Positions 24,120-36,371 are shown, counted from the first letter of the stretch. The stretch: 64,000 nucleotides of DNA from Tubiluchus corallicola (GCA_030141605.1 JAQGDQ010000492.1:1-64000); one strand, 5' to 3'. Translations and numbers: made by a program. The notes: generated by a model not told the origin, from the letters alone.

Positions 24120-24336
24120 AAAGATGTTCTAATAGTTGTACGTTATGTGCTTTTATTCTAATTCAGAGAAACCCAGAGATAGTTCTGTGAAAGAATAAGG
24201 ACTTATAGGGCTGCCACGTCATAATAAAAGGAAACTTACGTGAAACAAAACATTGGTTGCCTAGTAGCTAAAATCGTGGTCATCATGCGACCGGGAACTT
24301 AGGCTTTGTCAAAAAAACAGCGTGAGATTATCTACC

Positions 24337-25918
24337 ATGAAAGATGTAGGCTTATGGTTGCTGAAACTTACAGCCACCTTTCGAGTTGTGATAGTCTTTG
24401 CTGGGAAAGAAGGGACAATTCTAGAAAAATATTGGCAGCAGGAAAGAGCTGTAATTGGAATCTATACAAATTCGTCAACTGATGGCAAGTTGGTTGTTAG
24501 CGGCCAAAATTTTACGATTTTTAGCAAACCACTAAGATTCTTCGAAGACTCAGTAAAAAAGCAGAAACGAATGGCCTAGCACACTTGAGATACCGCAAGT
24601 AAAAGGTTACACAATCGTCTTTAGCATAGAGTTTATGCATCTGGACTGTCCAAACGATTTTGTTTTCATTCGTCGTCAGGTAAACACTGGTGATAACCAA
24701 CTGGTTGACGGCAACCCTAAATTTGTGTGCAGAAATATTTTGCAGACATCCTTGTATTATCCACCTAATTCCAAGTTTAATTCAATTGCTATTAGTTTTC
24801 ATTCAGATGGGAAGCTGACCTATCATACAGGTTTTCGTATAGCGGTGGATTACTTTATGTTACCGTCCGTGTGTACGCCTGCTTATTGTGCTGATAGCAG
24901 CACCTGTCAGGTAACACAATCTGATGACATAACGTATCCAGTATGTAGCTGCCAGCCCGGTTTTGTTGGGGCATTTTGCGAGAAAAATCGTGCCCAAAGG
25001 ATAAGCAATGCTATGATGTAACAAATGGCTACTATTTTTATTGTCCTCTTGGCTTCTTCGGAAAACACTGTGAATTTAATGAGGATGAGTGGGCCTCTAG
25101 TCCATGTCTAAATTGTGGCAGCTGCATAAACGATATCGCTGAGTATAGTTGTAGCTGCATGCTAGGATTTACTGGCTTACAGTGTCAAACAAACATCAGT
25201 GAATGCCAAGCGGAAATTAGCAGTCCTTGTTTGAACAATGCAACATGTAGTGATGGCATCAATACTCTCACGTGTTTACGCCCTATTGGTAGGGGCCAAA
25301 CTGCGAAACAAACATTGACGACTGCGAGCTGCATAGGCCTTGCAGAAACGGTGCTACTTGCATTGATGAGGTGAACACCTGCAGTTGCATCTGTGCGGCT
25401 GGTTTTGCGGGTAGAAACTGCAAGATCAACATTGACGATTGCATGTCCAGTCCATGTTGGAACGCTGGCGAATGCATTGATGGCATCACTTCTTACACAT
25501 GTCTGTGCACGAAGATGTACACTGGTGTACGCTGTGAGCTGCCGCTACCTGAGTCAATGAAACCAGCAAAAATGTGTCCAGTTCACGAACTTTCATTTGG
25601 ACAATGTCCTCCAAAGAGGTGTACCCAAGATGCTGATTGCTTGTCATCAGAAAAGTGCTGCAATTTGAGGAACTGTGGTGTGGTGCGCACATCTGAAGAA
25701 TCCCAGCCGTGGGTTGGAAAGCATTGTTGCAGGCTAATAAGGCCAAAATAGGGAAAACAGGTGCAGTTGCAATTATGGCATTTCTTGCTGTGATCGTTGC
25801 ACTTATGTTTTTCAACTTTATGGCAATGCTGCTCATATCACGTAGACGTTCAACTGTGAACAGGTGCCAGAAGTGCACGTCGGGATTTTGGAATTGTTTT
25901 AGACATTGTCCGTCTTAG
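24337..25918 (+). pseudogene. CUB-EGF-WAP membrane protein pseudogene (copy 2)
   Basis: The reading frame changes at least four times: near 24560, where a TAG follows, then near 24990, near 25280 and between 25697 and 25751. The pieces read in order as a signal-peptide-like start (MKDVGLWLLKLTATF), the CUB hallmark LDCPNDFVFI with SDGKLTYHTGF, about six EGF repeats instead of nine, a WAP domain and a transmembrane segment with ISRRRS. Key cysteines are lost: DEC has become DEW near 25090, and the last WAP cysteine has become Arg (CGVVR). The third copy at 34405 is its closest relative in the window, sharing IGIYT, NEWPST/SEWPST and CQPGF. Sequencing error could explain one frameshift, but hardly all of them plus the cysteine losses. 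Confidence 0.88.
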
Positions 25919-26799
25919 TTGATACCTAACGATTAATTTCTTTGCACTCTTTTGTAAAACTTTTTGCATGTTAAAACTACAAATTTTAAATTAAAGCAAG
26001 TTAGTTTATTCTTAACTAGCTTTGTAAATGGTATTTTGAATAGTACTTGTTGTGTTACACTTTTGTCAATTTAGCTATGATAAAAACGACATTTTGTGTT
26101 AAAGGAAGAAACTTGTGCCAGATTCTTGAGAACTTACAAAAAACAAATGATTTTGTATGCTATGTGGGATAATGGTTGAACACCAAAGTTTTCTGTACGA
26201 TAAAAACTAATATAGAAGTTAGTCGTGACAGTTTACACGACATACAATCCTACATTTTATGTTAAAAGATTTAACACCAGGTAAAATACTTTAAATGTTG
26301 TCCTTTACAATCATTTTATGTTCTCTCAAAATTTTGCAACACGAGATCAGGCATTTTAAGGAGATGTGTGCAGCTAACAGCCTAGCATCAACAAGTGGGG
26401 TCTTGCTGTGTCTTGGAAGGTTGAACAACGCAGATGATGATGAAGATGACGAAACAATAGCTTTGCAAAAATCAACTACATTTATTACGCAACAAAGGTT
26501 AAAATGAGAACTTGTGCTTAGCAACGCATTTGAATGAATTCTGAGAGATATTAGAATGAACTGTTTAATGATTCGTAAGGAGACCCTGCTGCTTTCTCAC
26601 AAATAGAAACTAATCAGGATTCAGACTGCTAAAGTTTTATATTGTAAAATAATTATTGTTTAGCCGCTCCTGTGACTGACGCATCTGTTTGCGCTTCGGG
26701 TGAGTTTTTTCGTATTTGCATTAAATATTACGGCAACAGTAAAAGTGAAATTTTTGTAATTACTTTCATAATTTTGATGCTAAAGATTTTTTTAATGTT
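25919..26799. other. Intergenic downstream of the pseudogene
   Basis: AT-rich DNA with a remnant ATTAAA poly(A)-like signal near 25990. No other gene was recognised. Confidence 0.45.
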
Positions 26800-28860
26800 G
26801 CCACAGCGAAATGGCGCAGGAAAAAATTGCACAAATGGAAAGCAGCAAAAATGGCAAATATATTATTTTGATGCAATTTGTTTTCTATAATAAAACTAGA
26901 ATGTGCTCAGTAGGAAGCAGATCTCTGCCAAAGCCGAACAATCCTAATGTTATTCGTCCGATTCTTTTAAATAAAAAATAATACAAAGCTAAACAAGCAA
27001 ACATGTTGTACTGAACACCCCTTTCACACTAAATGTAAGTAACTGTTGAAGCCAAGTTATGCGTCTGGCTGTAGACAAACCATCTTCTCTAACTGTTGAA
27101 GCCAAGTTATGCGTCTGGCTGTAGACAAACGGTCTTCTTTAACTGTTGAAGCCAAGTTATGCGTCTGGCTGTAGACAACCCGTCTTCTCTAGCTGTTGAA
27201 ACCAAGTTATGCGTCTGGCTGTAGACAAACCGTCTTCTCTAACTCTTGAAACCAAGTTATGCGTCTGGCTGTAGACAAACGGTCTTCTTTAACTGTTGAA
27301 GCCAAATTATGCGTCTGGCTGTAGACAAACCGTCTTCTCTAACTGTTGAAACCAAGTTATGCGTCTGGCTGTAGACAAACCGTCTTCTCTAACTGTTGAA
27401 ACCAAGTTATGCGTCTGGCTGTAGACAAACCGTCTTCTCTAACTGTTGAAACCAAGTTATGCGTCTGGCTGTAGACAAACCGTCTTCTCTAACTGTTGAA
27501 ACCAAGTTATGCGTCTGGCTGTAGACAAACCGTCTTCTCTAACTGTTGAAGCCAAGTTATGCGTCTGGCTGTAGACAAACCGTCTTCTCTAACTGTTGAA
27601 ACCAAGTTATGCGTCTGGCTGTAGACAAACCGTCTTCTCTAACTGTTGAAACCAAGTTATGCGTCTGGCTGTAGACAAACCGTCTTCTCTAACTGTTGAA
27701 ACCAAGTTATGCGTCTGGCTGTAGACAAACCGTCTTCTCTAACTGTTGAAACCAAGTTATGCGTCTGGCTGTAGACAAACCGTCTTCTCTAACTGCTGAA
27801 GCCAAGTTATGCGTCTGGCTGTAGACAAACGGTCTTCTCTAACTGTTGAAGCTAAGTTATGCGTCTGGCTGTAGACAAACCGTCTTCTCTAACTGTTGAA
27901 GGCATATTATGCGTCTGGCTGTAGACAAACCGTCTTCTCTAACTGTTGAAGCCAAGTTATGCGTCTGGCTGTAGACAAACCGTCTTCTCTAACTGTTGAA
28001 GCCAAGTTTTGCGTCTGGCTGTAGACAAACCGTCTTCTCTGCTCTTTTTCTGGTCCAGTTAGTTTAATCTCAAGAATGTATACATTATTTTTCGTCATTT
28101 TTTTAAAAATCTACTTCATATAATATGCCAATAAAAGTATTGTTTTTCTAGTACATCATATTATTGTTTCGTGGGTGAATGTCAGAAGACTGGTTGTCCT
28201 CCGCATCTGCTGGTACCGAACTAACCTGGGTAGTTTAAGCCCTTGACGGTGAGGTCCCGCCTGTAGTTCAATATACATTTATTGGCGTTATAGAGACTAG
28301 CGAAAAATTTACAAAATATTTTTTCACTAAATAAATCATTAATGCACGAGTGTTCCACATAGTGTTTATTTAAATCATACGTTCACTTAATTTTGGCGGT
28401 GGTAATAGAGTGACAAACATATATGTGCCAAGTCACTTTATATGCATATTAACAGGCAAAGGTTATAGACATTGTTATGCAGTTTTATAAGAAAAATTTT
28501 CTCGAAATGTAACCTGGAACTAAGCCGTAGTAGCATGCCCTGGCGGAGATAATAAAAAGAAACACTCCCTCTGAGGCCTCTGTGAATGGTTTTTGGTTTA
28601 TGGCGTTCGGTCTAGTTTTCCGAAGAAAACCGGCGAAAAGACTCCCCATTTTGGCACCCTCCTTTCCTCATAAAGTTTCTTGGAAATCTATCAGCTAATT
28701 TTTGAGTAATAGGCTTACTGCTACAACAGACAAAAACAACTAAATAAACAGACAAATAAAAAACAATCTGTGTTGAAGCACAAATTCCTTGGCAGAGGTT
28801 AAAATAACCAAAATAACTCTACCCCATTGTAACCGTAGCCCTAAGCACATATACTACTAA
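26800..28860. repeat. Duplicated 3'-flank segment, copy 1
   Basis: Blocks of this stretch recur in the same order at 47440-48780, after the fourth CUB-EGF gene. They include 'actagaatgtgctcagtagg', 'caagcaaac', 'gttccacatagt', 'gtagagataataa' versus 'ggcggagataataa', and 'ggcagaggt.aaaataa'. In this copy a 1-kb minisatellite interrupts the segment. It supports segmental duplication of gene plus flank. Confidence 0.7.
27041..28040. repeat. 50-bp minisatellite, exactly 20 units
   Basis: The unit begins aactgttgaagccaagttat and continues gcgtctggctgtagacaaac, then a 10-bp cgtcttctct-type block. The array is exactly 1000 bp with no length variation between units. Variants such as gcc/acc and ccg/cgg differ among copies. 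There are no unique spacers. Confidence 0.97.
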
Positions 28861-29035
28861 GTGTGCCAGTTTTTTCATGTACCATTTTAAACGTGCCATT
28901 TTTTCCTGTGTCATCTTTCCCTGCCATTTTACATGTGGCATTTTTTATGTACAATTCCACTGTGCCACTTTTTCATGTGTCATTTTCACCTGTGCCATTT
29001 TTAACTGTGCCATTTTCACCTGTGTCATTTTTAAC
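28861..29035. repeat. Degenerate GTGCCATTTT repeats
   Basis: About ten imperfect units of gtgccatttttcac with spacing of roughly 15-18 bp. One similar unit is present near 48810, in the homologous flank of the fourth CUB-EGF gene. Confidence 0.8.
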
Positions 29036-29696
29036 TACATTCATTATTTCGTTTTGAATTTTAGTGCGAGACGGAAAAAAGGCTATTGCTAGAGGTCTTT
29101 GGCAATTTGCAAAATAAAATCGCAACGAAATTACAAAATTTAGTTTTTAAAATCATGAAAGTTAAACAACTTTGCTTCTGGGAAGTAATCATTCCGAGGA
29201 ATACATTGATGCTTAAGTTATTATCTGGGCGCGTTATAACTTTTAGCGTTTCCTTTTATATTAATGGATTGTATTATCTGGGACTCTCTCTTGCCTGCCA
29301 ACGGGTATAATGTTCTTTTAATTACGAAGAGGTAGTGGAACAACTTTCTCTAGAAAAAACTTGCTTACCTAATTATGCCGAATGGAAACTACATTAAGTT
29401 TCCCCAATAGATACATCAACTCATTTTCTGAAGCTTGCTAGGTGCACAGGTGGCTAGGGTCTTGTAAGAATCTAGCACCCTCCTAACAATGAGTGTTTAG
29501 CAATTTTTTTGAGAGTTCCTCTATTAGTTGAAGTGGTCAAGGTTTTTCACAATAAAATGTCATGCAGATGATGTTACACGAGAGCCGAGGGTTAAGAGTG
29601 CTAATAACTTGACAGTCGCTTGACTATGCGGGTAAACACCGGGAATGATCAAAAACATGTAACAAGAATCATGCACCCCGGAAGTTGCTATAAAGA

Positions 29697-29757
29697 ATGA
29701 TGGTGGGGATGATTGATGATGATGATGATGATGATGATGATGACGATGATGATGATG
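29697..29757. repeat. (GAT)n trinucleotide repeat
   Basis: About 16 gat units with one gac. A short open frame across it is not supported as a gene. The preceding DNA (29036-29696) shows nothing recognisable. Confidence 0.9.
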
Positions 29758-29938
29758 AACCTAAACCAGTGCGGTTAATAATGGTAAACCGCAAGTTAGT
29801 AACAGTAAAAGTTGCAAGCGTTCAGGAGGAGTGTGGTGAATCAGTTTCCTTTAACATAAAAAGAATCATCTTTTGTGCACACTAGCACTGATGGTTGTTT
29901 AGCGACACAAACAGGAAATAACATGTAGGGCATACGCA

Positions 29939-30242
29939 TGTTTATGCATTTTTAAAATAACCAATGAGAGGCAAGTATGTGTTAAACATAACTAGGTTAC
30001 CTGTGCCGATTTCACAGCTTGTACATATGCAAAACTAAACTGCTTCATCTCTTCACCTCGTAAAGAAGTATTTTAAGTTCAAATAACCCCAGTACTAAAA
30101 TATCGCAACATATTAATATTAATCTAATTGTTAAGAATAAAAATAAAACAGTGTTTATTTGGCTTGCGCAGGCATTCAAAATAAAAGATCAAGCTTGGAC
30201 AGTAATACGTCCGATAGTGCACGAAGACAGGGCGCTATCACA
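29939..30242 (-). repeat. 3' LTR
   Basis: 304 bp, starting TG and ending CA. It matches 33080-33383, including the internal aataccgtccgatagtgcac-like block (here agtaatacgtccgatagtgc). Confidence 0.85.
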
Positions 30243-30262
30243 AAGCCCCCCCCCCCCCCACT
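30243..30262 (-). promoter_or_regulatory. Polypurine tract (plus-strand primer site)
   Basis: On the minus strand this reads agtgggggggggggggg followed by ctt, directly abutting the 3' LTR. A long G run in this place is the expected primer site for plus-strand synthesis and fixes the element's orientation. Confidence 0.65.
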
Positions 30263-31082
30263 AAAGATTATGGAAGATAATCTTTAAAAAAAGTACACTC
30301 TCCAGACTTGATGGAAACACAAACACAAATTAATAAATTTCGAATTTACATCAATTCGTCTTACATTACCCACAAAAGAATGATCATTTTATGCAAGATA
30401 ACTGCAATTGGAAATACACATATCACGTCAAGAAAAATGTTTACGCTAGATACTCCCACGAAAACAAAATTCACCTTACACCCTGGATAGGTCGTGGCGT
30501 AAGTAAACAGTCGTCGTCGTCGTCGGCTTTCACTCGTTTCCGAGTATTGTCCTTTCGGTCAAAGTTACTAGCTGTGGTGGGCACGTTGGTGGCTTAACAG
30601 CCCGATCCTTGCTCGAAACATTCTGGTGCATTTGTCACATTGGATGGTGGGAGTTACCTGAGGTTGACGGGGAAGTAAATAGTACTATACATGAAAGTAT
30701 CAATGAGAAGCCATTTACACACTTACTATAACTACAAATGATGAATGGAGATTTAATAACGTGAATTCACAGAAGAACATCAAGCGTTTTCTTGCATTTC
30801 CAAACAAATAAGAATCCAAGATTTGGACAGTTTTAACACGCCGATAAATAAAGTTTTACTAATTACAAGGGATAGGTATGGAAATATTCACGCTTTAAAG
30901 AAAACTCGACTCGAATTTAAATAAACAAATCAACCAAAATTATTTTAGTAAGATTTTATATTTACGGGACTACTTATTGGACGTAGAGTGTAAAGCTTGG
31001 CTGCATGCAAAAGAAACGTAGTATAAACTTATTATCAAAATGTATTAAAAGATGACTAAAGGCTCGTGCATCAGTTAAGTGT

Positions 31083-31517
31083 CTAAGCTGATTTTTTTGC
31101 TTTGTTGTCAACACCTCTGACATGCTCGATTTGGAACGAATATTCGGACAACTTCATTGCCCAATTACATAAGCGTCTGTTTCCTTTCCGAATCTTATTC
31201 AATGAGACCAGACTACGTTGGTCAGTTCGCCAAACGAATGTTCTACCTTCAAGATAGTAACGTAATTTCTCAACTGCATACACCACACTCAATAATTCTA
31301 ATTCTACTACCGAATACTTACACTCCGCTGGTGTTAACTTACGACTAAGGTAAGTAATTGGTACTTCCCCTAGTCCGTCTTCACGGTCTTGTGAAAGTAC
31401 GGCCCCTAACCCAACAAAGCTAGCGTCTGTTGTGCGTATGAACGTTTTTGAGAAATCAGGTGAGTGCAAAACTGATTCTGAAGTGAGGAGGGGGCTACCG
31501 TCGGCTGGGGCTAACAA
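31083..31517 (-). pseudogene. Ty3/Gypsy reverse transcriptase end / RNase H fragment
   Basis: The minus-strand frame contains FIRTTDASFVGLGAVLSQ, then YLSRKLTPAECKYSVVELEL, then RTDQRSL and EHVRGVDN. These are the hallmarks of the RNase H domain in Ty3/Gypsy pol (TDAS..GLGAVL, SRKLT..E..Y...E.E, TDH.SL, EHV.G..N). The first half of pol and the integrase are absent, and the frame ends right after GVDNKA. Confidence 0.88.
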
Positions 31518-31858
31518 GTTGTAGGTTGAAGGTTCTCCTTTTCCATGTTTCGCATGGGTTGAGTTTGGGGCTGTTTTTTCTTCACACCAGATTCAGCAGG
31601 AAGAGCAACGTCAATAGCGCCTCCTATGGTGTAAGATTTCTCTGTATCAGCTGGGTTTTCTAGCATCGTGCCATCTGAATCTGTCTCAACTGAACTTACC
31701 TTTTGCACAGCTACTCCAGCCGCCTTGAAAATTTGTTCAACAAAAATCCCATTTCTTTCCTTTGGATCAATTAATAAAGGCAACTCGTTAGTGATTACCT
31801 GTAATATTTCTTTAGTTTGGTCCATTAACCAACTTAAAGTAAACTTACCCTCGGCCAT
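31511..31858 (-). pseudogene. Probable gag N-terminal fragment of the LTR element
   Basis: A 115-residue minus-strand frame starting MAEGKFTLSWLMDQTKEI. Its end overlaps the beginning of the RNase H frame by a few bases in another frame. The position after the 5' leader suits the start of gag. No zinc knuckle is present, so only the first part seems retained. The gag identity is inferred from position rather than motif. Confidence 0.5.
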
Positions 31859-33079
31859 GCTACATGCTACTATGTTAATACAGTAAATACAGAAAAATTC
31901 AATACTAATATACTAAAGCGACCTTTTTAAAATTAAGCATAGAGAGTAACCTTGAATTATCAAACCATCAATCCCACACATTTTATCAAAGATACGTACA
32001 GTTCAATATGCGTACTGTTCAACGTAAAGCAAAATTGCTTACAAAACCGCAAAAACCGTTCTGCCACGATAAGGATTCCAGCACAAACACTTAGCAAAAT
32101 TCCGCGCCAGCAGAGCGTACTATTAGGCTTCCCCCTCCCCAGGTTTGTAAAGCAATGAAGCCAAACTTAATATGGAACAGGAGCGCAAATCTACTGAATA
32201 AGATCTAAAAAGATAGAATGTATAAGAGTAATACACAAAACAGGAAACTGTTAAACACGGAGCAACAATTCTGACACCATTTTGTGACGGCCCTTCCTAA
32301 AGCGCACGTTGAGGGTTCTGTGTTATTTTCCTAACGTGTAACGTCGTCACTGTTGTGATGTAATATTTAGAAGAAATTGACAATCTCTATTAGTTTAAAT
32401 AAACTGGGCATTAAATTCAATTGCTTTATTTAATTACAAATATAATATGCATGAAAAAAACTGTGCACAGATCATTGAAGCAAAACTGTACATGTGTGTA
32501 CGAAGCTACAAGCATACCGGTACCGGGTTTACCACGTCAGAGTTCCAATCCTGGCATTAACTGCGTCACCATTCCATTTCCATTCCATGAAGATGGTTTC
32601 ATCACTAGACCTAGTAAACGTATCTGCAACATTCCATTCTATTCCATGCGTTATCGATTCACACCATACCATCCGTCATTCGATTCCACCAAGTTCCGAC
32701 AGCCGCTGGCAGCTCACCTCAAGGACTACCACCCCTTCGCCTCACCACTGACACGATAGCTACAACTTCCTCGTGAGTCTAGCTTGCTCGACTCCGTCTG
32801 GCAACTTGCTGGGAGTCTCACCAATACAAGTCTAGATTAAGTTCCGTATTCCATTGGCCCTATTAACATGCCGTTTCTATTCCGTTTATATCATTTGAGG
32901 AAGTTCCACAATAGTATAAATCAAAACATCTCAATCAATCTCGTTAGAGATGTTCGAACTGAGCAGTGTGGGCAGACTTTAGACGTGCCTGCCACACGCA
33001 ACAATACGCTCAAAACCAAGTATCAACTGTATAGCTAGATCGAGAAATTCACTTCTCCACGATCTGTAGGAATCACCCG

Positions 33080-33383
33080 TGTTTATGCATTTTTAAAATA
33101 ACCAATGAGAGGCAAGTATGCTTTAAACATAACTAGGTTACCTGTGCCGATTTCACAGCTTGTACATATGCAAACCTAAACTGCTTCATCTTTTCACCTC
33201 GTAAAGAAGTATTTTAAGTTCAAATAACCCCTGTACTAAAATATCGCAACATATTAGTATTATTCTAATTGTTAAGAATAAAAATAAAACAGTGTTTATT
33301 TGGCTTGCGCAGGCATTCAAAATAAAATATCAAGCTTGGACAGTAATACGTCCGATAGTGCACGAAGACAGGGCGCTATCACA
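33080..33383 (-). repeat. 5' LTR
   Basis: 304-bp partner of 29939-30242. It contains aataaaaataaaacagtg near 33280. DNA from 33384 to 34404 downstream is AT-rich, with tatatatgaata runs near 33410-33475 and no other recognised feature. Confidence 0.85.
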
Positions 33384-34404
33384 CTGTCTATAAGTTTTTA
33401 TTATATATGAATATATATAATGTTTTATATATAATGTTCATATAAATATATAGGAATATTTTGTTATATATGAATATAGCGATTAAAGCTAATTTGTTAT
33501 TTAAATACGCTTATTTGTCTGTCTGTTCTACCGTCACCAAATCAATAAACAAATGTCGACAAACACTATGTGGAATGATCCCACATTATTGATTGTAATT
33601 CTGTTTAATGGACAACATATTTTGTGACTTTTTTGATAGTCTATATAATAGGCCTACTTATACAGGTATATTTTTATATACTTGATGGTTTACCTTTGTT
33701 AAACGTTTTATTTAATCAAAAGAATCCAACGAATAAGTCCAAAATTGTTTGGTTTTGGCGGAGATCTGTTTCTGGCTAAGCGCATTCAATTCAATTCAGA
33801 TCTTTTTATTTTGGTAAAGTACACTATATAAAATTTGAAATGTTTAAAAGTCACTTGTTACTTTTAAAAATATATTAAAATTAAAAAGTACTAGTTACAA
33901 GAATCTAGCGGTTCATGAAATTTTTAGTGTAAAACTTGGCTGTATAAATGTAACTAAGGTGAGTTTTTACCCACGTGTCGTGCTCATTTGTATACCATTA
34001 TGTTTTTCATTCTTTCCTGTGCTCCAAGTTTTATTATCATAAAGCCCGCAACGTCTGTTACAGGCACTGGATAAACATAATTTTAAAATAAAAGCCTTCC
34101 TGGCAGGTAAACGCTTCAATTAATCCAGCAATGTCTTATCACGTGACACAACAATGTTGAAAACAATGACTGTATTTGAAGTTCTAAATAATTTTCTTGC
34201 TTTTGAACTAATCTTTTCTGTTACTGCTGTCAATCGAAACAGTGCAACACGCTCTGATGGCTCGTTCTTAACTATTACTTTACTACTGTCACATTTCTTA
34301 ACCTATGGATCATAGAAAATTAAGCAGAAACTCAGAGTATTCAAAAGAAACTTAATTTTGTAGGTTATCATTGCCACTGAACTGGGATCTACTGCAGGTA
34401 TATA

Positions 34405-36318
34405 ATGAAAGCATCAGATTCTGGATTTATCTCGCTGTTGTTATTTATTATACACAGTGAAGTTTATGGACAATTTGATGGTCGGTATGTCTATTATGAC
34501 GAGTTAAGCTATCATCACGAATTCCCAATAGGCATTTACACAAGTTTCCATGCAGATGGAGTGGTACAAGTCGGAGCACTAAATTTTAGCATCTACAGTA
34601 ATCCAAGAAACCATTACGAAGACGGACCCTGCAGTAGAAGAAACAAGAGCGAATGGCCGAGTACTTTCGAACTAGCGCACGAAGAGGATTTTACGATAGT
34701 ACTTAATATAGACTTCATAAATCTTGATTGTCCAAATGATTTTGTTGAAATAAAACAGATAAGCAAGAAAGATGAAACAAGAGTTGACAATTCACCCAAG
34801 ACTCTGTGCGAGTATCCGGATCCAGACAGACCTTTGTATTATCCATACAGTACACATCTTGACACTGTAGCTGTCACCTTTAAATCGGATGGAAAATACA
34901 CTAATCATACCGGGTTTAACATAACCGTCGATTATCTCCGTTTACCAGATGGTTGTACACAAACTTACTGCACTAATGGCAGCACTTGTGTGATACAACA
35001 AATTGGTGAAACCGGGAATATTCCCCTTTGTCAATGCCAACCAGGATTTTATGGAACGTACTGCGAAAAGAATCGAGACGAGTGCGGTTCTAGTCCTTGC
35101 CCATTCTATCAACAGTGTTTTGATGGTATAGATTCGTACTACTGCTTCTGCCCTTTTGGATTTTTTGGGGACTACTGTATGAACGAGACGAACGAGTGTG
35201 AATCTATGCCATGTCTAAATGGAGGAAGTTGTATGGACTTGATCGACGCTTATCGCTGTAATTGCGCTGAAGGCTATTCTGGTGCTATGTGTGAAACTGA
35301 TCTAGATGATTGCAAACCTTCACAATGCATGAACAATGCAACATGTACTGATGCTGTGGCTGGCTTTGAATGCACCTGCTCTTCAGGCTTTACAGGAGCA
35401 TACTGCGAAACTAACATTGACGACTGTGCTGGATCACCGTGTGTTGGAAGAACGTGTATTGATGGGATAAACTCTTATAAATGTATGTGTTTTGCTAATC
35501 AAACTGGAAAGAATTGCGAAACCACTCTCTACTGCTACAAGAAGCCTTGCGTGAATGGAGGAAGATGTTTGGAGCAGACGAATGGGTACTCTTGCAAGTG
35601 TCCTCCTGGATTCACCGGAAAAAAATGTGAAGTTGATATTAATGAATGTGCGTCCAATCCGTGCAGGAATGGTGGCAGTTGTTATGACTTCCTAAACGCC
35701 TACGAATGCATTTGTCCCCGCGGCTTTGATGGACAGAACTGTCAAATAAAAATTGATGAATGCAAATCTATGCCTTGCAGTTATGGTGGAACGTGTATTG
35801 ATGGCTTGGACTCCTTCAAATGTGAATGCGCGGCAGGATTTACTGGAATTACGTGCTCGACAAATATAAATGATTGTAAGAACCATCGTTGCAACAAAAG
35901 AGGCGGCAAGTGCATCGATGGTATCAATACCCACTCTTGCCTCTGCAGAGCTAGGTGGACCGGAAAGTACTGTGAAACGCTGGTGAAGGAAGGAACCTGT
36001 GATGTCTTCGGAAAACCTCCAGACAGAAAGTGTCCTGATTGGAAAGAATGCAAGGAAGACAACAACTGCAATGGCAAGGAAAAGTGTTGCAACTATCCAA
36101 AATGCGGAAAGCGCTGCTTTCCTGTTCAAGAAGGAGGTGAAGCAGCTCACTTCAGAGCAGACTCGGCAAGTAACGCTGCCAGCAACACTTTGGCACTTAC
36201 CGTTGCCATTGTCATCTTTGTGATGACGGTCTTGCTGCTGGTTGGCGTGGGAGTTTGGTATAGGAAATTCAGACCAGTAGAACCAGTAGCTGATTCCTCT
36301 CAACCAAATGAAGCTTAA
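34405..36318 (+). CDS. CUB-like / nine EGF / WAP single-pass membrane protein (copy 3)
   Basis: An uninterrupted 637-residue frame. Residues 1-22 form a signal peptide (FISLLLFIIHSEVYG). A conserved N-terminal motif NFSIYSNPRNHYEDGP precedes the CUB-like hallmark LDCPNDFVEI (about 107-116) and FKSDGKYTNHTGF. Nine EGF repeats run from about 184 to 527, and most start with D/N-E/D-C. A complete eight-cysteine WAP domain covers about 530-575 (GTCD...KCP..KEC..DNNC....KCC....C...C). The transmembrane helix lies at about 594-618, with a 19-residue tail (YRKFRPVEPVADSSQPNEA). A pyrimidine-rich stretch and 'ctgcag' lie a few bases before the ATG, so a 5' UTR intron is possible. It is closely related to the pseudogene at 24337. 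It is probably an extracellular-matrix or recognition receptor of unknown ligand. Confidence 0.94.
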   Translation: MKASDSGFISLLLFIIHSEVYGQFDGRYVYYDELSYHHEFPIGIYTSFHADGVVQVGALNFSIYSNPRNHYEDGPCSRRNKSEWPSTFELAHEEDFTIVLNIDFINLDCPNDFVEIKQISKKDETRVDNSPKTLCEYPDPDRPLYYPYSTHLDTVAVTFKSDGKYTNHTGFNITVDYLRLPDGCTQTYCTNGSTCVIQQIGETGNIPLCQCQPGFYGTYCEKNRDECGSSPCPFYQQCFDGIDSYYCFCPFGFFGDYCMNETNECESMPCLNGGSCMDLIDAYRCNCAEGYSGAMCETDLDDCKPSQCMNNATCTDAVAGFECTCSSGFTGAYCETNIDDCAGSPCVGRTCIDGINSYKCMCFANQTGKNCETTLYCYKKPCVNGGRCLEQTNGYSCKCPPGFTGKKCEVDINECASNPCRNGGSCYDFLNAYECICPRGFDGQNCQIKIDECKSMPCSYGGTCIDGLDSFKCECAAGFTGITCSTNINDCKNHRCNKRGGKCIDGINTHSCLCRARWTGKYCETLVKEGTCDVFGKPPDRKCPDWKECKEDNNCNGKEKCCNYPKCGKRCFPVQEGGEAAHFRADSASNAASNTLALTVAIVIFVMTVLLLVGVGVWYRKFRPVEPVADSSQPNEA

Positions 36319-36371
36319 TTTAACTTAGATATTGTTTAAAGAAAACTTAAATAAGCTCTTATTAACCTTGA

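Larger units (their letters stand above)
29939..33383 (-). mobile_element. Internally deleted Ty3/Gypsy-type LTR retrotransposon
   Basis: Two 304-bp direct repeats at 29939-30242 and 33080-33383 begin TGTTTATGCA and end GCTATCACA, the TG...CA form of LTRs. They differ at roughly eight positions by eye. Coding remnants lie on the minus strand, so the 33080 copy is the 5' LTR. Next to the 29939 copy is a G-rich polypurine tract on the minus strand. Only about 2.8 kb separates the LTRs, and most of pol is missing. No 5-bp target duplication was found (acgca before, ctgtc after). No clear tRNA primer site starting TGG was seen next to the 5' LTR. Confidence 0.85.

Noticed and set aside
27041-28040. 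CRISPR-like regular repeat array
   Set aside because: The whole 50-bp unit repeats with no unique spacers, in an animal genome; it is a minisatellite.
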